Of a DNA stretch of 64,000 bases, positions 56,483 to 64,000 are shown piece by piece. This DNA is from JASHVB01 sp963780805 (GTDB lineage Bacteria > Pseudomonadota > Alphaproteobacteria > Acetobacterales > Acetobacteraceae), in NCBI GenBank assembly GCA_963780805.1, contig CAWADP010000021.1, positions 76,389 through 140,388 of the forward strand, read 5' to 3'. The first letter of the stretch is position 1; each line of letters opens with the position of its first letter. A program made the translations under genes and the position numbers. The notes beneath the pieces are model-generated. The model searched no databases. It worked only from the letters and a program-made list of their open reading frames with translations, and was not told the DNA's origin.

Positions 56483-57280
56483 TCAGCGTCCTCGCCAGGC
56501 GCGGCGCATCATGCGCATGCGGTCGGTGGGGGTTGCCTCGTCGTCGCGGATGCTGCGGCCGGTCAGCGCGATGAATGCCTCCTCCAGTGTCGCGCCGCCG
56601 GTGGCCTGCTTCAGGGCGGCCGCGGTGCCCTCGGCAACGATCTTGCCGTGATCGATCACGGTGATGTCGTCGGCAACGCGTTCCGCCTCCTCCATCGCAT
56701 GCGTGGTGAAGAACACGGTCACCCTTTGCTCTTTTGCCAGGCCTTTGACAAATTCCCAGATATGGCTGCGAGTTTGCGGATCGAGTCCCAAGGTGGGTTC
56801 GTCGAGGAACAGGAGCCGGGGCTGATGCAGGAAGGCGCGGGCGATTTCGAGTCGGCGCTTCATGCCGCCGGAGAACTGCTTCACATACTCGTTGCCCCGT
56901 TCCCAAAGTCCCACGAAGCCCAGCAATGTCTCGATTCGCTGCGCCTGCTCCTTGCGTGGCACGCCATAGAGCGCCCCGTGAAGGGCCAGGTTTTCGAGCG
57001 CGGTCAGCTCGTCGTCGAGACTAGGGTCCTGGAAGACGATGCCGAAGGCGCGGCGGACCAGCATTGGCTCGCGCACCGGATCGTGCCCGGCGACCGTGAT
57101 GTGGCCGGAGCTGGGGGTCAGCACGGTGGTCAGCATTTTGATGGTTGTGGTCTTGCCGGCGCCGTTGGGTCCCAAAAAGGCCCGGATGGCGCCTTCCGGA
57201 ACGCTGAAGCAGATGTGATCGACGGCGGTGAAGCTGCCAAAGACCTTCACCAGATCACGGACTTCAATCATCACATCCAT
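56483..57280 (-). CDS. ABC transporter ATP-binding protein, DrrA-type
   Basis: 265 residues from ATG 57280. Walker A is G-P-N-G-A-G-K-T-T-T, the signature is F-S-G-G-M-K-R-R-L-E-I-A and Walker B is L-L-F-L-D-E-P-T. T-T-H-A-M-E-E-A gives the H-loop. A C-terminal extension with a E-A-F-I-A-L-T-G block is typical of NodI/DrrA exporters. A longer frame upstream is rich in Arg and has no homology, so it was not used. It pairs with the permease that follows directly. Confidence 0.9.
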   Translation of the reverse strand: MDVMIEVRDLVKVFGSFTAVDHICFSVPEGAIRAFLGPNGAGKTTTIKMLTTVLTPSSGHITVAGHDPVREPMLVRRAFGIVFQDPSLDDELTALENLALHGALYGVPRKEQAQRIETLLGFVGLWERGNEYVKQFSGGMKRRLEIARAFLHQPRLLFLDEPTLGLDPQTRSHIWEFVKGLAKEQRVTVFFTTHAMEEAERVADDITVIDHGKIVAEGTAAALKQATGGATLEEAFIALTGRSIRDDEATPTDRMRMMRRAWRGR

Positions 57281-57468
57281 ATTGGAGCGCTTTCGGTCAC
57301 GGTATGGGCGCCTTGCTAGCCCCGGTTCCATGCTGCGGCAAACGCGGGCTCGGCGGAGTAGGTTGCGGTTGCGGCGTATTCGTAGGCGGCGAGTTGTTTG
57401 GGATCGAATTAGGACTTGCATCCAGCGTGTAACGACACTACGGTGCCATCGCTTTCCAACTTTACAAA

Positions 57469-57699
57469 ATGGGAATCGAACCGTTGGCAAAGAAGCCCTC
57501 CCTGTCCAGCCACCTGCGCGACGCGCGGATCAAGCGCGGTTTGTCAGTGGCAGAAGTTGCCGAACGTGCTGGGGTAAGCGTCGCCAGCATCTATCTTTGG
57601 GAAACCGGCAAGACCCAGCCGCGGGACGCCAACTTGACGGCGGTCTGCAAGGCCCTGAAGCTCCCGATTCGCGCCGCAAAGGAAATGGCCGCGCGTTGA
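57469..57699 (+). CDS. XRE-family helix-turn-helix protein
   Basis: 76 residues. L-R-D-A-R-I-K-R-G-L-S-V-A-E-V-A-E-R-A-G-V-S-V-A-S-I-Y-in-order helix-turn-helix, then W-E-T-G-K-T-Q-P-R. It has almost no extra domain, so it may be a small repressor or an antitoxin-like protein. It lies between the divergent ABC operon and a small lipoprotein gene; the target is unknown. Confidence 0.8.
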   Translation: MGIEPLAKKPSLSSHLRDARIKRGLSVAEVAERAGVSVASIYLWETGKTQPRDANLTAVCKALKLPIRAAKEMAAR

Positions 57700-57716
57700 T
57701 CCGGTCGTGCGTCCAA

Positions 57717-57884
57717 ATGGCCAAGGCGATGCCAATTCTGTTGTTGGCATTGTGGTTGGTTGCTTGTGAGCATGCGCCCGCTGATGACTCTGCCTCGTGC
57801 TGCGAGACGCCAGCCCCGGGTAGCGTGACGGTCCATACCAATGCGGAAGTGACCAACGGCGTCGCGGTCTGGCACCGTCAGTAA
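57717..57884 (+). CDS. Small lipoprotein
   Basis: 55 residues: a charged start (M-A-K-A), helix P-I-L-L-L-A-L-W-L and lipobox L-V-A-C. The mature part is short and polar with two neighbouring Cys (S-C-C-E). Starts 17 bp after the XRE gene on the same strand, so probably co-transcribed. No family is recognised. Confidence 0.5.
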   Translation: MAKAMPILLLALWLVACEHAPADDSASCCETPAPGSVTVHTNAEVTNGVAVWHRQ

Positions 57885-57927
57885 CGGTTCGGATCTGCTC
57901 TTGGTCCAGCGACTGCGGTCAACCGTT

Positions 57928-58353
57928 TCAATCCGCTTGGGGCGGCGCGCGCATCGCTTTGACGCCGGCACGATGCGTCTTGGCGTCGCGGCGGCGTTTC
58001 TTTGCGCCGGCGGTCGGTTTGGTGCGCCGGCGCGGTGGTGCGGGTGGGGCAGCGGCGGCGCGGATCAACGCCAGCAGGCGATCGAGCGCATCCTGCCGAT
58101 TGCGTTCTCGCGTGCGGTAGCGCTGGGCTGCGATCACCAGCACGCCATCCTTGGTCAGACGCCGTCCCGCCAACCGTTCCAGCCGCGCGCGTACCGGCTC
58201 CGGCAGTCCGAGCGCATGGCGCACGTTGAACCGCAACTGCACGGCGGTTTCCACCTTCTGGATATTCTGCCCGCCGGGGCCCGAAGCCCGCAGGAAGTCC
58301 TCGTGCAGGTCCGAGTTGTCGATCGACACGGCAGGAGCGATTTCGATCCGCAT
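57928..58353 (-). CDS. arfB: Ribosome-rescue peptidyl-tRNA hydrolase ArfB
   Basis: 141 residues. The release-factor GGQ motif is in R-A-S-G-P-G-G-Q-N-I-Q-K-V-E-T. The C-terminal tail is Lys/Arg-rich (R-R-R-T-K-P, K-K-R-R-R), as needed to enter the empty mRNA channel. ArfB frees ribosomes stalled without a stop codon by hydrolysing peptidyl-tRNA. Intact. Confidence 0.92.
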   Translation of the reverse strand: MRIEIAPAVSIDNSDLHEDFLRASGPGGQNIQKVETAVQLRFNVRHALGLPEPVRARLERLAGRRLTKDGVLVIAAQRYRTRERNRQDALDRLLALIRAAAAPPAPPRRRTKPTAGAKKRRRDAKTHRAGVKAMRAPPQAD

Positions 58354-58372
58354 TGGGAGTTTTCCGGTCCTA

Positions 58373-58495
58373 TACCAAGCGCCGTTGACGGTGACTCGCT
58401 GTCATGGCCGCGCTTGGCGCGGCCACCCAGGTCTTGCGGTGCTGCGAGCAGCTACCAAGCGCCGTTGACGGTGACTTGCCATGTCATGGCCGCCC
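58373..58495. repeat. Direct repeat of about 24 bp with 80-bp period
   Basis: TACCAAGCGCCGTTGACGGT with four more bases occurs at 58373 and 58453; each is followed by TGTCATGGCCGC. It lies between arfB and the nitronate monooxygenase end; nothing else is recognised. Confidence 0.8.
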
Positions 58496-58632
58496 GTGGA
58501 TGACTTTTAACTTATGGTCATGGCGTTTACTCATGGACCAAGGGACTGCTTCGCCGGAACCGCGGCCGCTCAGCTTGCCTCAACCACCGACTCGGGCCGC
58601 GCCATGGCCGGCGCAGTTGCGCAAGCGCAAAA

Positions 58633-59607
58633 CTAAACAATCCGCGCCGCGGCGGCTGCCAGCGCATGCTCCGCCCCGGCTACGAGACGGGCAACAATCT
58701 CCGCTGCCGGCGGCAGGTCGTTGACAAGGTCCACGGCTTCCCCGGCGAAGACCACGGCGGTGTCCAGGTCGCCACTGACCGCACTGGTCCGGTAGCGCAC
58801 CATCTCGACATCGAGCACGGCGGCAAGCGCGTCTTCCCGCCCGTGCCAACGCGCGGTGAAATCGTTGTGCAGCGCACGACCGGTGAAGCCGTCGGGCCAC
58901 GCGTAGCCACGTGCGGCGTCGAACACCGACGTCCGCACGGTATTCGCAGCAGACGCCGCGACGATGCGCTGCTTGGCGGCGTCATGGCCCAGCGCCTCGA
59001 CGGTCGCATAGAACCGCGTGCCTACCAGCACGCCTTCGGCGCCGAGCGCCAGTGCCGCGGCAAGCCCGCGCCCATCGGCGATGCCGCCGGCCGCCACTAC
59101 CATGGCGTCCGGTGCGCTGCGGTCCACCAGATCGACAACAGCCGGCACCAGCGGCAGCGTGGCGCGGCCCCCGCCATGGCCGCCGGCCTCGGTGCCTTGC
59201 GCGACGATGATCTCGGCCCCGGCCTCCAGCGCCTGCCGCACATGGTCGAGACCCTGAACCTGACAGATCAGCACGCTGCCGGCGTCACGGATGCGCGCGG
59301 CAAACGGCCGCGGATCGCCGAACGACAGCATCACCGCGGCGGGACGATGGGCCAGCGCGAGGTCCAGCAAACGCGGGTCCCTGGCCATCGACCAGGTAAT
59401 GAAGCCGCAGCCGACCCGCTGGTTTCCCGCCGCAGCGAACTCCTGCTCCAGCCACGTGGCATCGCCGTAGCCGCCGCCGATCAGCCCAAGCCCGCCTGCC
59501 TCGCTGACCGCGTGCGCGAGCCGGCCGCCGGAGACCGCGCCCATCGGTGCGAGAAGCACCGGATGCGCGATGCAAAGTTTTTCAGTGAGGCGGGTCCGCA
59601 ATGTCAT
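58633..59607 (-). CDS. Nitronate monooxygenase-like FMN enzyme
   Basis: 324 residues; ATG at 59607 begins M-T-L-R-T-R-L-T-E. The NMO/2-nitropropane dioxygenase TIM barrel is shown by P-V-L-L-A-P-M-G-A-V-S-G, G-G-L-G-L-I-G-G-G-Y-G, Q-G-T-E-A-G-G-H-G-G-G, V-V-A-A-G-G-I-A-D-G-R-G and G-A-E-G-V-L-V-G-T-R-F. The class I catalytic His is present in G-G-H. It detoxifies alkyl nitronates or serves as an FMN enoyl reductase. Intact. Confidence 0.88.
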   Translation of the reverse strand: MTLRTRLTEKLCIAHPVLLAPMGAVSGGRLAHAVSEAGGLGLIGGGYGDATWLEQEFAAAGNQRVGCGFITWSMARDPRLLDLALAHRPAAVMLSFGDPRPFAARIRDAGSVLICQVQGLDHVRQALEAGAEIIVAQGTEAGGHGGGRATLPLVPAVVDLVDRSAPDAMVVAAGGIADGRGLAAALALGAEGVLVGTRFYATVEALGHDAAKQRIVAASAANTVRTSVFDAARGYAWPDGFTGRALHNDFTARWHGREDALAAVLDVEMVRYRTSAVSGDLDTAVVFAGEAVDLVNDLPPAAEIVARLVAGAEHALAAAAARIV

Positions 59608-59665
59608 CGGCCGGATTCCTACTTTGCTCGGCTCCTGCTCCGCCTGGCGGGCAGCGCCGGAAGCG

Positions 59666-62575
59666 TCAATCGGCCGCCACGGCGTAAGCCTCCAGCGGCA
59701 CGCAGGTGCAGACCAGGTTGCGGTCGCCATAGACATTGTCCACCCGCTTGACCGGCGGCCAATATTTTCCGCCCGCCAGCCAGGGCAGCGGAAATGCTGC
59801 CTGGGTACGCGAGTAGGTATGCGTCCAGACCTCCGCCGTCACCTCCTGCGCGGTGTGCGGCGCGTGTTTCAGCGGATTGTCGGCCCGGTCCAGCTTGCCG
59901 GCGGCGATCGCCGCGATCTCGGCACGGATCGCCAGCATCGCGTCGCAGAACCGGTCGAGCTCCGCCTTGGTCTCGCTCTCGGTCGGCTCGATCATCAGCG
60001 TGCCGGCAACCGGCCAGGACATGGTGGGCGCATGGAAGCCGAAATCCATCAGGCGCTTGGCGATGTCCTCCACCATCACACCCGCTTCCGCCTGAAAGCC
60101 GCGGCAATCGATGATGCACTCATGCGCGACGAATCCGCCGGGGCCGCTGTACAGCACCGGATAGGCACCACGCAGGCGTTGCGCGATGTAGTTCGCATTC
60201 AGGATCGCGACCTCGGTCGCACGCGTCAGCCCTGCCGCGCCCATCATGCGGATGTAAGCGTAGGAGATCGGCAGGATCAGCGCCGAGCCGAACGGAGCGG
60301 CGGAAACCGGACCGAAGCCCGTTACCGGCCCCGCATCCGCGCGCAACGGATGATTGGGCAGGAACGGCGCCAGATGCGCCGTGACGCCGATCGGCCCGAC
60401 GCCCGGACCGCCGCCGCCATGCGGGATGCAGAACGTCTTGTGCAGGTTCAAGTGGCAGACATCGGCGCCGATGATCGCCGGCGAGGTCAGCCCCACCTGC
60501 GCGTTCAAATTCGCGCCGTCCATGTAAACCTGGCCGCCGGCTTCGTGCACCACGTCGCAGATCTCACGGATGGCGGCTTCGAACACGCCGTGCGTGGACG
60601 GATAGGTCACCATCAGCGCCGCGAGCCGGTCGCGGTGCAGCGCTACCTTCGCGCGCAAGTCGGCGAGGTCGATGTTGCCCTCGCGATCGCAACCCACCAC
60701 CACCACGCGCAGCCCCGCCATCGCCGCGCTGGCCGGATTGGTGCCATGTGCGGACGACGGAATCAGGCACACGTCACGCGCGCTCTCGCCGCGCGATTCG
60801 TGATACGCGCGAATGGTCAGCAAGCCGGAGTACTCGCCCTGCGAGCCGGCATTCGGCTGCAACGTCACCGCGGCGAAGCCTGTAATGCGCTGCAGCCACT
60901 CGCTCAGGCGGTGGATCAGCGTGGCATAGCCCTCGGTCTGATCCTCCGGCGCGAAGGGGTGGATGTCGGCGAAGCCCGGCCACGAGATCGCCATCATCTC
61001 CGCCGTGGCGTTCAGCTTCATGGTACAGGAACCGAGCGGAATCATGCTGCGGTTCAGCGCGACGTCCTTCTCCTCCAGGCGCTTCAAATAACGCAGCATC
61101 GCATGCTCGGAGCGATTCTGGTCGAACGCCGCTTGCTCGAGGAAGAAGGTGTTGCGCGAGAGTTCGGCCGGAATGCTGGATGCCGCGCCATCCAGGTCCG
61201 CGCCCAGCACGTCGGCCAGCCGCGCCAGCTCGTCTCGGGTGACGGTTTCATCCAAGGCGATGCCGACCGCGCCATCGTCCACGCGCCGCAGGTTGAATCC
61301 GGCGGCCAGCGCCGGGCGCATCAGCGCATCGGCGTCGCGGCATTCCACCACGATCGTGTCGAAGAACGCGTCATGGCGCAGGCGCTTGCCGCCGCGCCGC
61401 GCCGCATCGGCCAGCAGCCGCGCCATCAGGTTCACGCGGCGGGCGATGCGCTTCAGGCCCTCCGGTCCATGCCACACCGCATAGAATCCGGCGATGACCG
61501 CCAGCAGCACCTGCGAGGTGCAGATGTTCGACGTCGCCTTCTCGCGCCGGATGTGTTGTTCGCGCGTCTGCAACGCCAGCCGGATCGCCGGCGCGCCGGA
61601 TGCATCCACTGACACGCCAACCAGCCGTCCCGGCATGTGGCGTTTGAACGCGTCTCGCGTTGCGAAGAACCCGGCATGCGGGCCGCCGAAACCTATCGGC
61701 ACACCGAAACGCTGTGCCGAACCAACCACGACGTCGGCGCCCATCTCTCCAGGCGGCGTCAGCACCGCCAGCGACAACGGATCGGCGGCGACGATCGCCA
61801 GTGCGTCGGCATCGTGCGCCGCCTGGATCTCCGGCGACAGCGCGCGCAACGCTCCGGTCGAGCCCGGATATTGCAGCACCAGGGCAAAAGGCTGCGCCGC
61901 GCGGATCGTGGGAAGGTCACCGGGGGTGACATCCACCAGCGTTATGCCGATGGGCTTCGCCCGGGTGGCCAGCACCGCGCGGGTTTGCGGATGCATGTCC
62001 GTCGCGACCGCGAGCACGTCGGACTTCGACCTGCTGATCGCGTGTGCCATCGCCATGGCTTCCGCCGCGGCCGTCGCTTCATCGAGCAGCGACGCGTTGG
62101 CGATCTCCATGCCGGTCAGGTCGCAGATCATCGTCTGGAAGTTCAGCAGCGCTTCCAGCCGCCCCTGCGCGATCTCCGCCTGATAGGGCGTGTAGGCGGT
62201 GTACCAGCCGGGGTTCTCCAGCACGTTGCGCTGGATCACCGGCGGCGTATGGGTGCCGTGATAGCCCATGCCGATCAGCGACTTTTTGCGCACGTTGCGA
62301 TCGGCGAGGGCACGCAACTCGGCCAGCACCCCAACCTCGTCGAGCGGTGGCGGCAGATCCAGTGGCTGCTTGACGCGGATTGAAGGCGGGACCGTCTTTG
62401 CCGCCAGGTCCGCCAACGTCGCCGCGCCAACCACGTGCAGCATCGCGGCGACGTCGGACTCGGATGGGCCGATATGCCGGGTCATGAAGGCATCGACTGC
62501 TTCCAGTGCGGCAAGCTCGGCCAACGGGGAAAAACCCGGCGGGGAAAAACCTGGCGGCGACATGGCGTCCATCAA
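59666..62575 (-). CDS. gcvP: Glycine dehydrogenase (decarboxylating), P-protein
   Basis: 969 residues, intact over 2.9 kb. The N-terminal half has F-M-T-R-H-I-G-P-S and G-Y-H-G-T-H; the C-terminal half has the PLP lysine block C-H-L-N-L-H-K-T-F-C-I-P-H-G-G-G-G. It decarboxylates glycine and loads the aminomethyl group onto the H-protein. The start overlaps the gcvH stop by four bases, so T, H and P are one operon. The absence of any break here contrasts with nearby gcvT. Confidence 0.97.
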   Translation of the reverse strand: MMDAMSPPGFSPPGFSPLAELAALEAVDAFMTRHIGPSESDVAAMLHVVGAATLADLAAKTVPPSIRVKQPLDLPPPLDEVGVLAELRALADRNVRKKSLIGMGYHGTHTPPVIQRNVLENPGWYTAYTPYQAEIAQGRLEALLNFQTMICDLTGMEIANASLLDEATAAAEAMAMAHAISRSKSDVLAVATDMHPQTRAVLATRAKPIGITLVDVTPGDLPTIRAAQPFALVLQYPGSTGALRALSPEIQAAHDADALAIVAADPLSLAVLTPPGEMGADVVVGSAQRFGVPIGFGGPHAGFFATRDAFKRHMPGRLVGVSVDASGAPAIRLALQTREQHIRREKATSNICTSQVLLAVIAGFYAVWHGPEGLKRIARRVNLMARLLADAARRGGKRLRHDAFFDTIVVECRDADALMRPALAAGFNLRRVDDGAVGIALDETVTRDELARLADVLGADLDGAASSIPAELSRNTFFLEQAAFDQNRSEHAMLRYLKRLEEKDVALNRSMIPLGSCTMKLNATAEMMAISWPGFADIHPFAPEDQTEGYATLIHRLSEWLQRITGFAAVTLQPNAGSQGEYSGLLTIRAYHESRGESARDVCLIPSSAHGTNPASAAMAGLRVVVVGCDREGNIDLADLRAKVALHRDRLAALMVTYPSTHGVFEAAIREICDVVHEAGGQVYMDGANLNAQVGLTSPAIIGADVCHLNLHKTFCIPHGGGGPGVGPIGVTAHLAPFLPNHPLRADAGPVTGFGPVSAAPFGSALILPISYAYIRMMGAAGLTRATEVAILNANYIAQRLRGAYPVLYSGPGGFVAHECIIDCRGFQAEAGVMVEDIAKRLMDFGFHAPTMSWPVAGTLMIEPTESETKAELDRFCDAMLAIRAEIAAIAAGKLDRADNPLKHAPHTAQEVTAEVWTHTYSRTQAAFPLPWLAGGKYWPPVKRVDNVYGDRNLVCTCVPLEAYAVAAD

Positions 62576-62961
62576 TCCAGGGTCTCCACATATTCATTGT
62601 AGGCGTCCTCATCGAGCAACGCCTCGAGTGCCGCGGTGTCGTCGATTTCCAGACGGAAGAACCAGCCTTCGCCCTCGGCATCGGAGTTCACTAGCGACGG
62701 GTTGTCGGTGATCTCCGAATTTGTTTCGACCAGCTTGCCGGTGAGTGGCGCATAGATGTCGGAGGCCGCCTTCACGCTCTCGACCACCGCGCAGGCCTCG
62801 CCGGCGGTCACTTCGCGGCCGAGTTCCGGCAGTTCGACGAACACCACGTCGCCCAATTGCTCCTGCGCGTGGTCGGTGATGCCGACGGTGGCGATGTCGC
62901 CATCCAGCACCACCCATTCATGTTCCTTGGTGTAGCGTTTGTCCGTGCGCTTTGTTGGCAT
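62572..62961 (-). CDS. gcvH: Glycine cleavage system H-protein
   Basis: 129 residues. The lipoyl-lysine motif is E-S-V-K-A-A-S-D-I-Y, and the N-terminus has Y-T-K-E-H-E-W-V. E-G-W-F-F-R-L near the C-terminus completes the family pattern. It carries the aminomethyl arm between the P, T and L proteins. It starts 17 bp after the gcvT stop and overlaps gcvP. Confidence 0.97.
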   Translation of the reverse strand: MPTKRTDKRYTKEHEWVVLDGDIATVGITDHAQEQLGDVVFVELPELGREVTAGEACAVVESVKAASDIYAPLTGKLVETNSEITDNPSLVNSDAEGEGWFFRLEIDDTAALEALLDEDAYNEYVETLD

Positions 62962-62977
62962 GGGACTGTTTCCTGTT

Positions 62978-64000
62978 TCAGCGGACGTAGCGGTGGGCAA
63001 CGAACGGCAGCGCCGTCGACGGCGGCGGGGAGACTTTTGCCGCGTACCACCACGAAGACCGGCGTGCCGGCGGCGGTGAGGTCGCGGCGCACGTAGCCCA
63101 TGGCGATCGGCGCATTCAGCGTGGGCGAAAAACCACCGGAGGTGATAACGCCCGCAGCAGTGCCGTCGGCGGCGACGATATCGGTCAATGCGCGCGCCGG
63201 GGCACGGCCCTTGGGTCGGATGCCGACGCGCAGGCGGGGAAACGTGTTCTCCAACTGGTCACGGATGACCGCTGCTCCCGGAAAGTCCCACGCTTCGCGG
63301 CGCCGCTTGCCGATCACCCAGGTGAGGCCCGCTTCGACCGGCGAGGTAAGCTCGTCGATGTCGTTGCCGTACAGGCACAGGCCGGCTTCCAGCCGCAGCG
63401 AATTGCGGGCGCCGAGGCCGGCGGGCGCCACTTCCGGCTGGGCGATCAGCGCATCGGCCAGCGCTTCGGCACGTTCGGCGGGGGCCGAAATCTCACAGCC
63501 GTCCTCGCCGGTGTAGCCGGAGCGTGAGACCAGGCAGGGGACGCCGGCGATGTCGATCGTGGCGACCCCCATGAAGGGCAGCGCCGCCACTTCGGGCGCC
63601 AGCCGCGCCAGTGCCGGCACGGCCGCCGGGCCTTGCAGCGCCAGCAGGGCTCGGTCCGCTACGGGTGCGAGCTTCACCCCGGCGGGAAGGTTCGTGGCCA
63701 AGTGGGTGAAGTCGATCCTCCTTGCGGCTGGCATTCACGACCAGGAATAGCTTGTCGGGGCCGAGATTCGCGACCATCAGGTCGTCGAGGATGCCTCCGG
63801 CTTCGTTGGTCAGCAGGGTGTAACGCTGCCGGTTGGGCTTCAGGCCGATGATGTCGCCTGGCACCAGCCGTTCCAGCGCGGCGGCGGCGGCGGTGCCGGT
63901 CAGCATTGCCTGGCCCATGTGGGAGACGTCGAACAGGGACGCCTGCGAGCGGCAGTGCAGGTGCTCGGCCAGCACGCCACCACGGCAGGGCGGCTGGGCG
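62978..64000 (-). CDS. gcvT: Aminomethyltransferase, T-protein (partial, two frameshifts)
   Basis: The C-terminal two-thirds or more of GcvT; the start lies beyond the right edge. It reads F-D-V-S-H-M-G-Q near the edge, then L-T-N-E-A-G-G-I-L-D-D-L, G-Y-T-G-E-D-G-C-E-I and S-L-R-L-E-A-G-L-C-L-Y-G, with the folate-site Asp of the family in the D-V-S region. Frames change near 63735 (V-V-N-A, then D-F-T-H-L-A) and near 63025, after which it ends normally at A-L-P-F-V-A-H-R-Y-V-R. A glycine riboswitch might precede the gene but would be outside the window. Confidence 0.93.

Noticed and set aside
57281..57490. Longer N-terminus for the ABC ATPase
   Set aside because: The added 70 residues are Arg-rich without family similarity, and ATG at 57280 gives the normal length.

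Overview
The window is GC-rich (about two thirds G+C by eye) and tightly packed. It fits an alphaproteobacterium, most likely of the Acetobacteraceae. That call rests on the gene types seen (DUF2237, sorbosone-type PQQ dehydrogenase, OprB porin, Rieske and HpaB oxygenases, dmeRF) and on overall codon style; it is inference, because there is no rRNA here.

Layout. 1-2.6 kb: an OmpA-type protein cut by the left edge, then tRNA-Sec (selC) and a heavily frameshifted selA. 2.9-12 kb: a Rieske oxygenase, a three-domain lysophospholipid transporter/acyltransferase/acyl-ACP synthetase, a small AT-rich islet bounded by inverted repeats, a flavin monooxygenase, DUF2237, TfoX and a methylisocitrate-lyase-type enzyme. 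12.4-17.6 kb: a ~1050-residue Ig-like repeat protein with a cysteine-peptidase-like N-terminal region, then coxG-coxD. 17.8-23.9 kb: an HpaB-type hydroxylase, OprB porin plus sugar transporter, and decayed mobile DNA with an orphan BrnA-like antitoxin. 24-34.9 kb: rlmJ, gpsA, an NRAMP-like transporter, cysS, a broken GxxExxY gene, an alpha/beta-hydrolase-luciferase-like fusion, trmJ, ctpA and a double CMD protein. 35-41.5 kb: an accessory island of small hypothetical proteins, an exported ClpP-like protein gene split by an ISAzo13-type element, and a truncated serine recombinase. 42.5-52.4 kb: gpmI, envC, dmeRF, two D-glutamate-cyclase-type genes, fucU, an amidohydrolase and an acyl-CoA dehydrogenase. 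52.7-64 kb: a second amidohydrolase with a PQQ sugar dehydrogenase, an ABC-2 exporter, XRE, arfB, a nitronate monooxygenase and the gcvT-gcvH-gcvP operon, cut by the right edge.

Genes that appear to work together: selA with selC; coxG with coxD; oprB with the sugar permease; rlmJ with gpsA (overlapping); dmeR with dmeF and its operator; the two D-glutamate cyclase genes; fucU with the lactonase-like amidohydrolase; the ABC ATPase with its permease; gcvT, gcvH and gcvP.

Two features run through the whole window. First, about 20 single-base frame breaks interrupt otherwise well-conserved genes, including housekeeping ones (gpmI, gcvT, rlmJ, ctpA); most look like sequence indels rather than decay. 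Second, intergenic gaps are filled with dispersed palindromes of at least three families and with short tandem repeats whose unit differs from locus to locus. The best leads for something undescribed are the inverted-repeat islet at 7.8-8.5 kb, the IS5-like miniature element at 45.7-46.0 kb, and the IS-split ClpP-like/LprI-like/peptidoglycan-binding protein at 38.5-41.0 kb.
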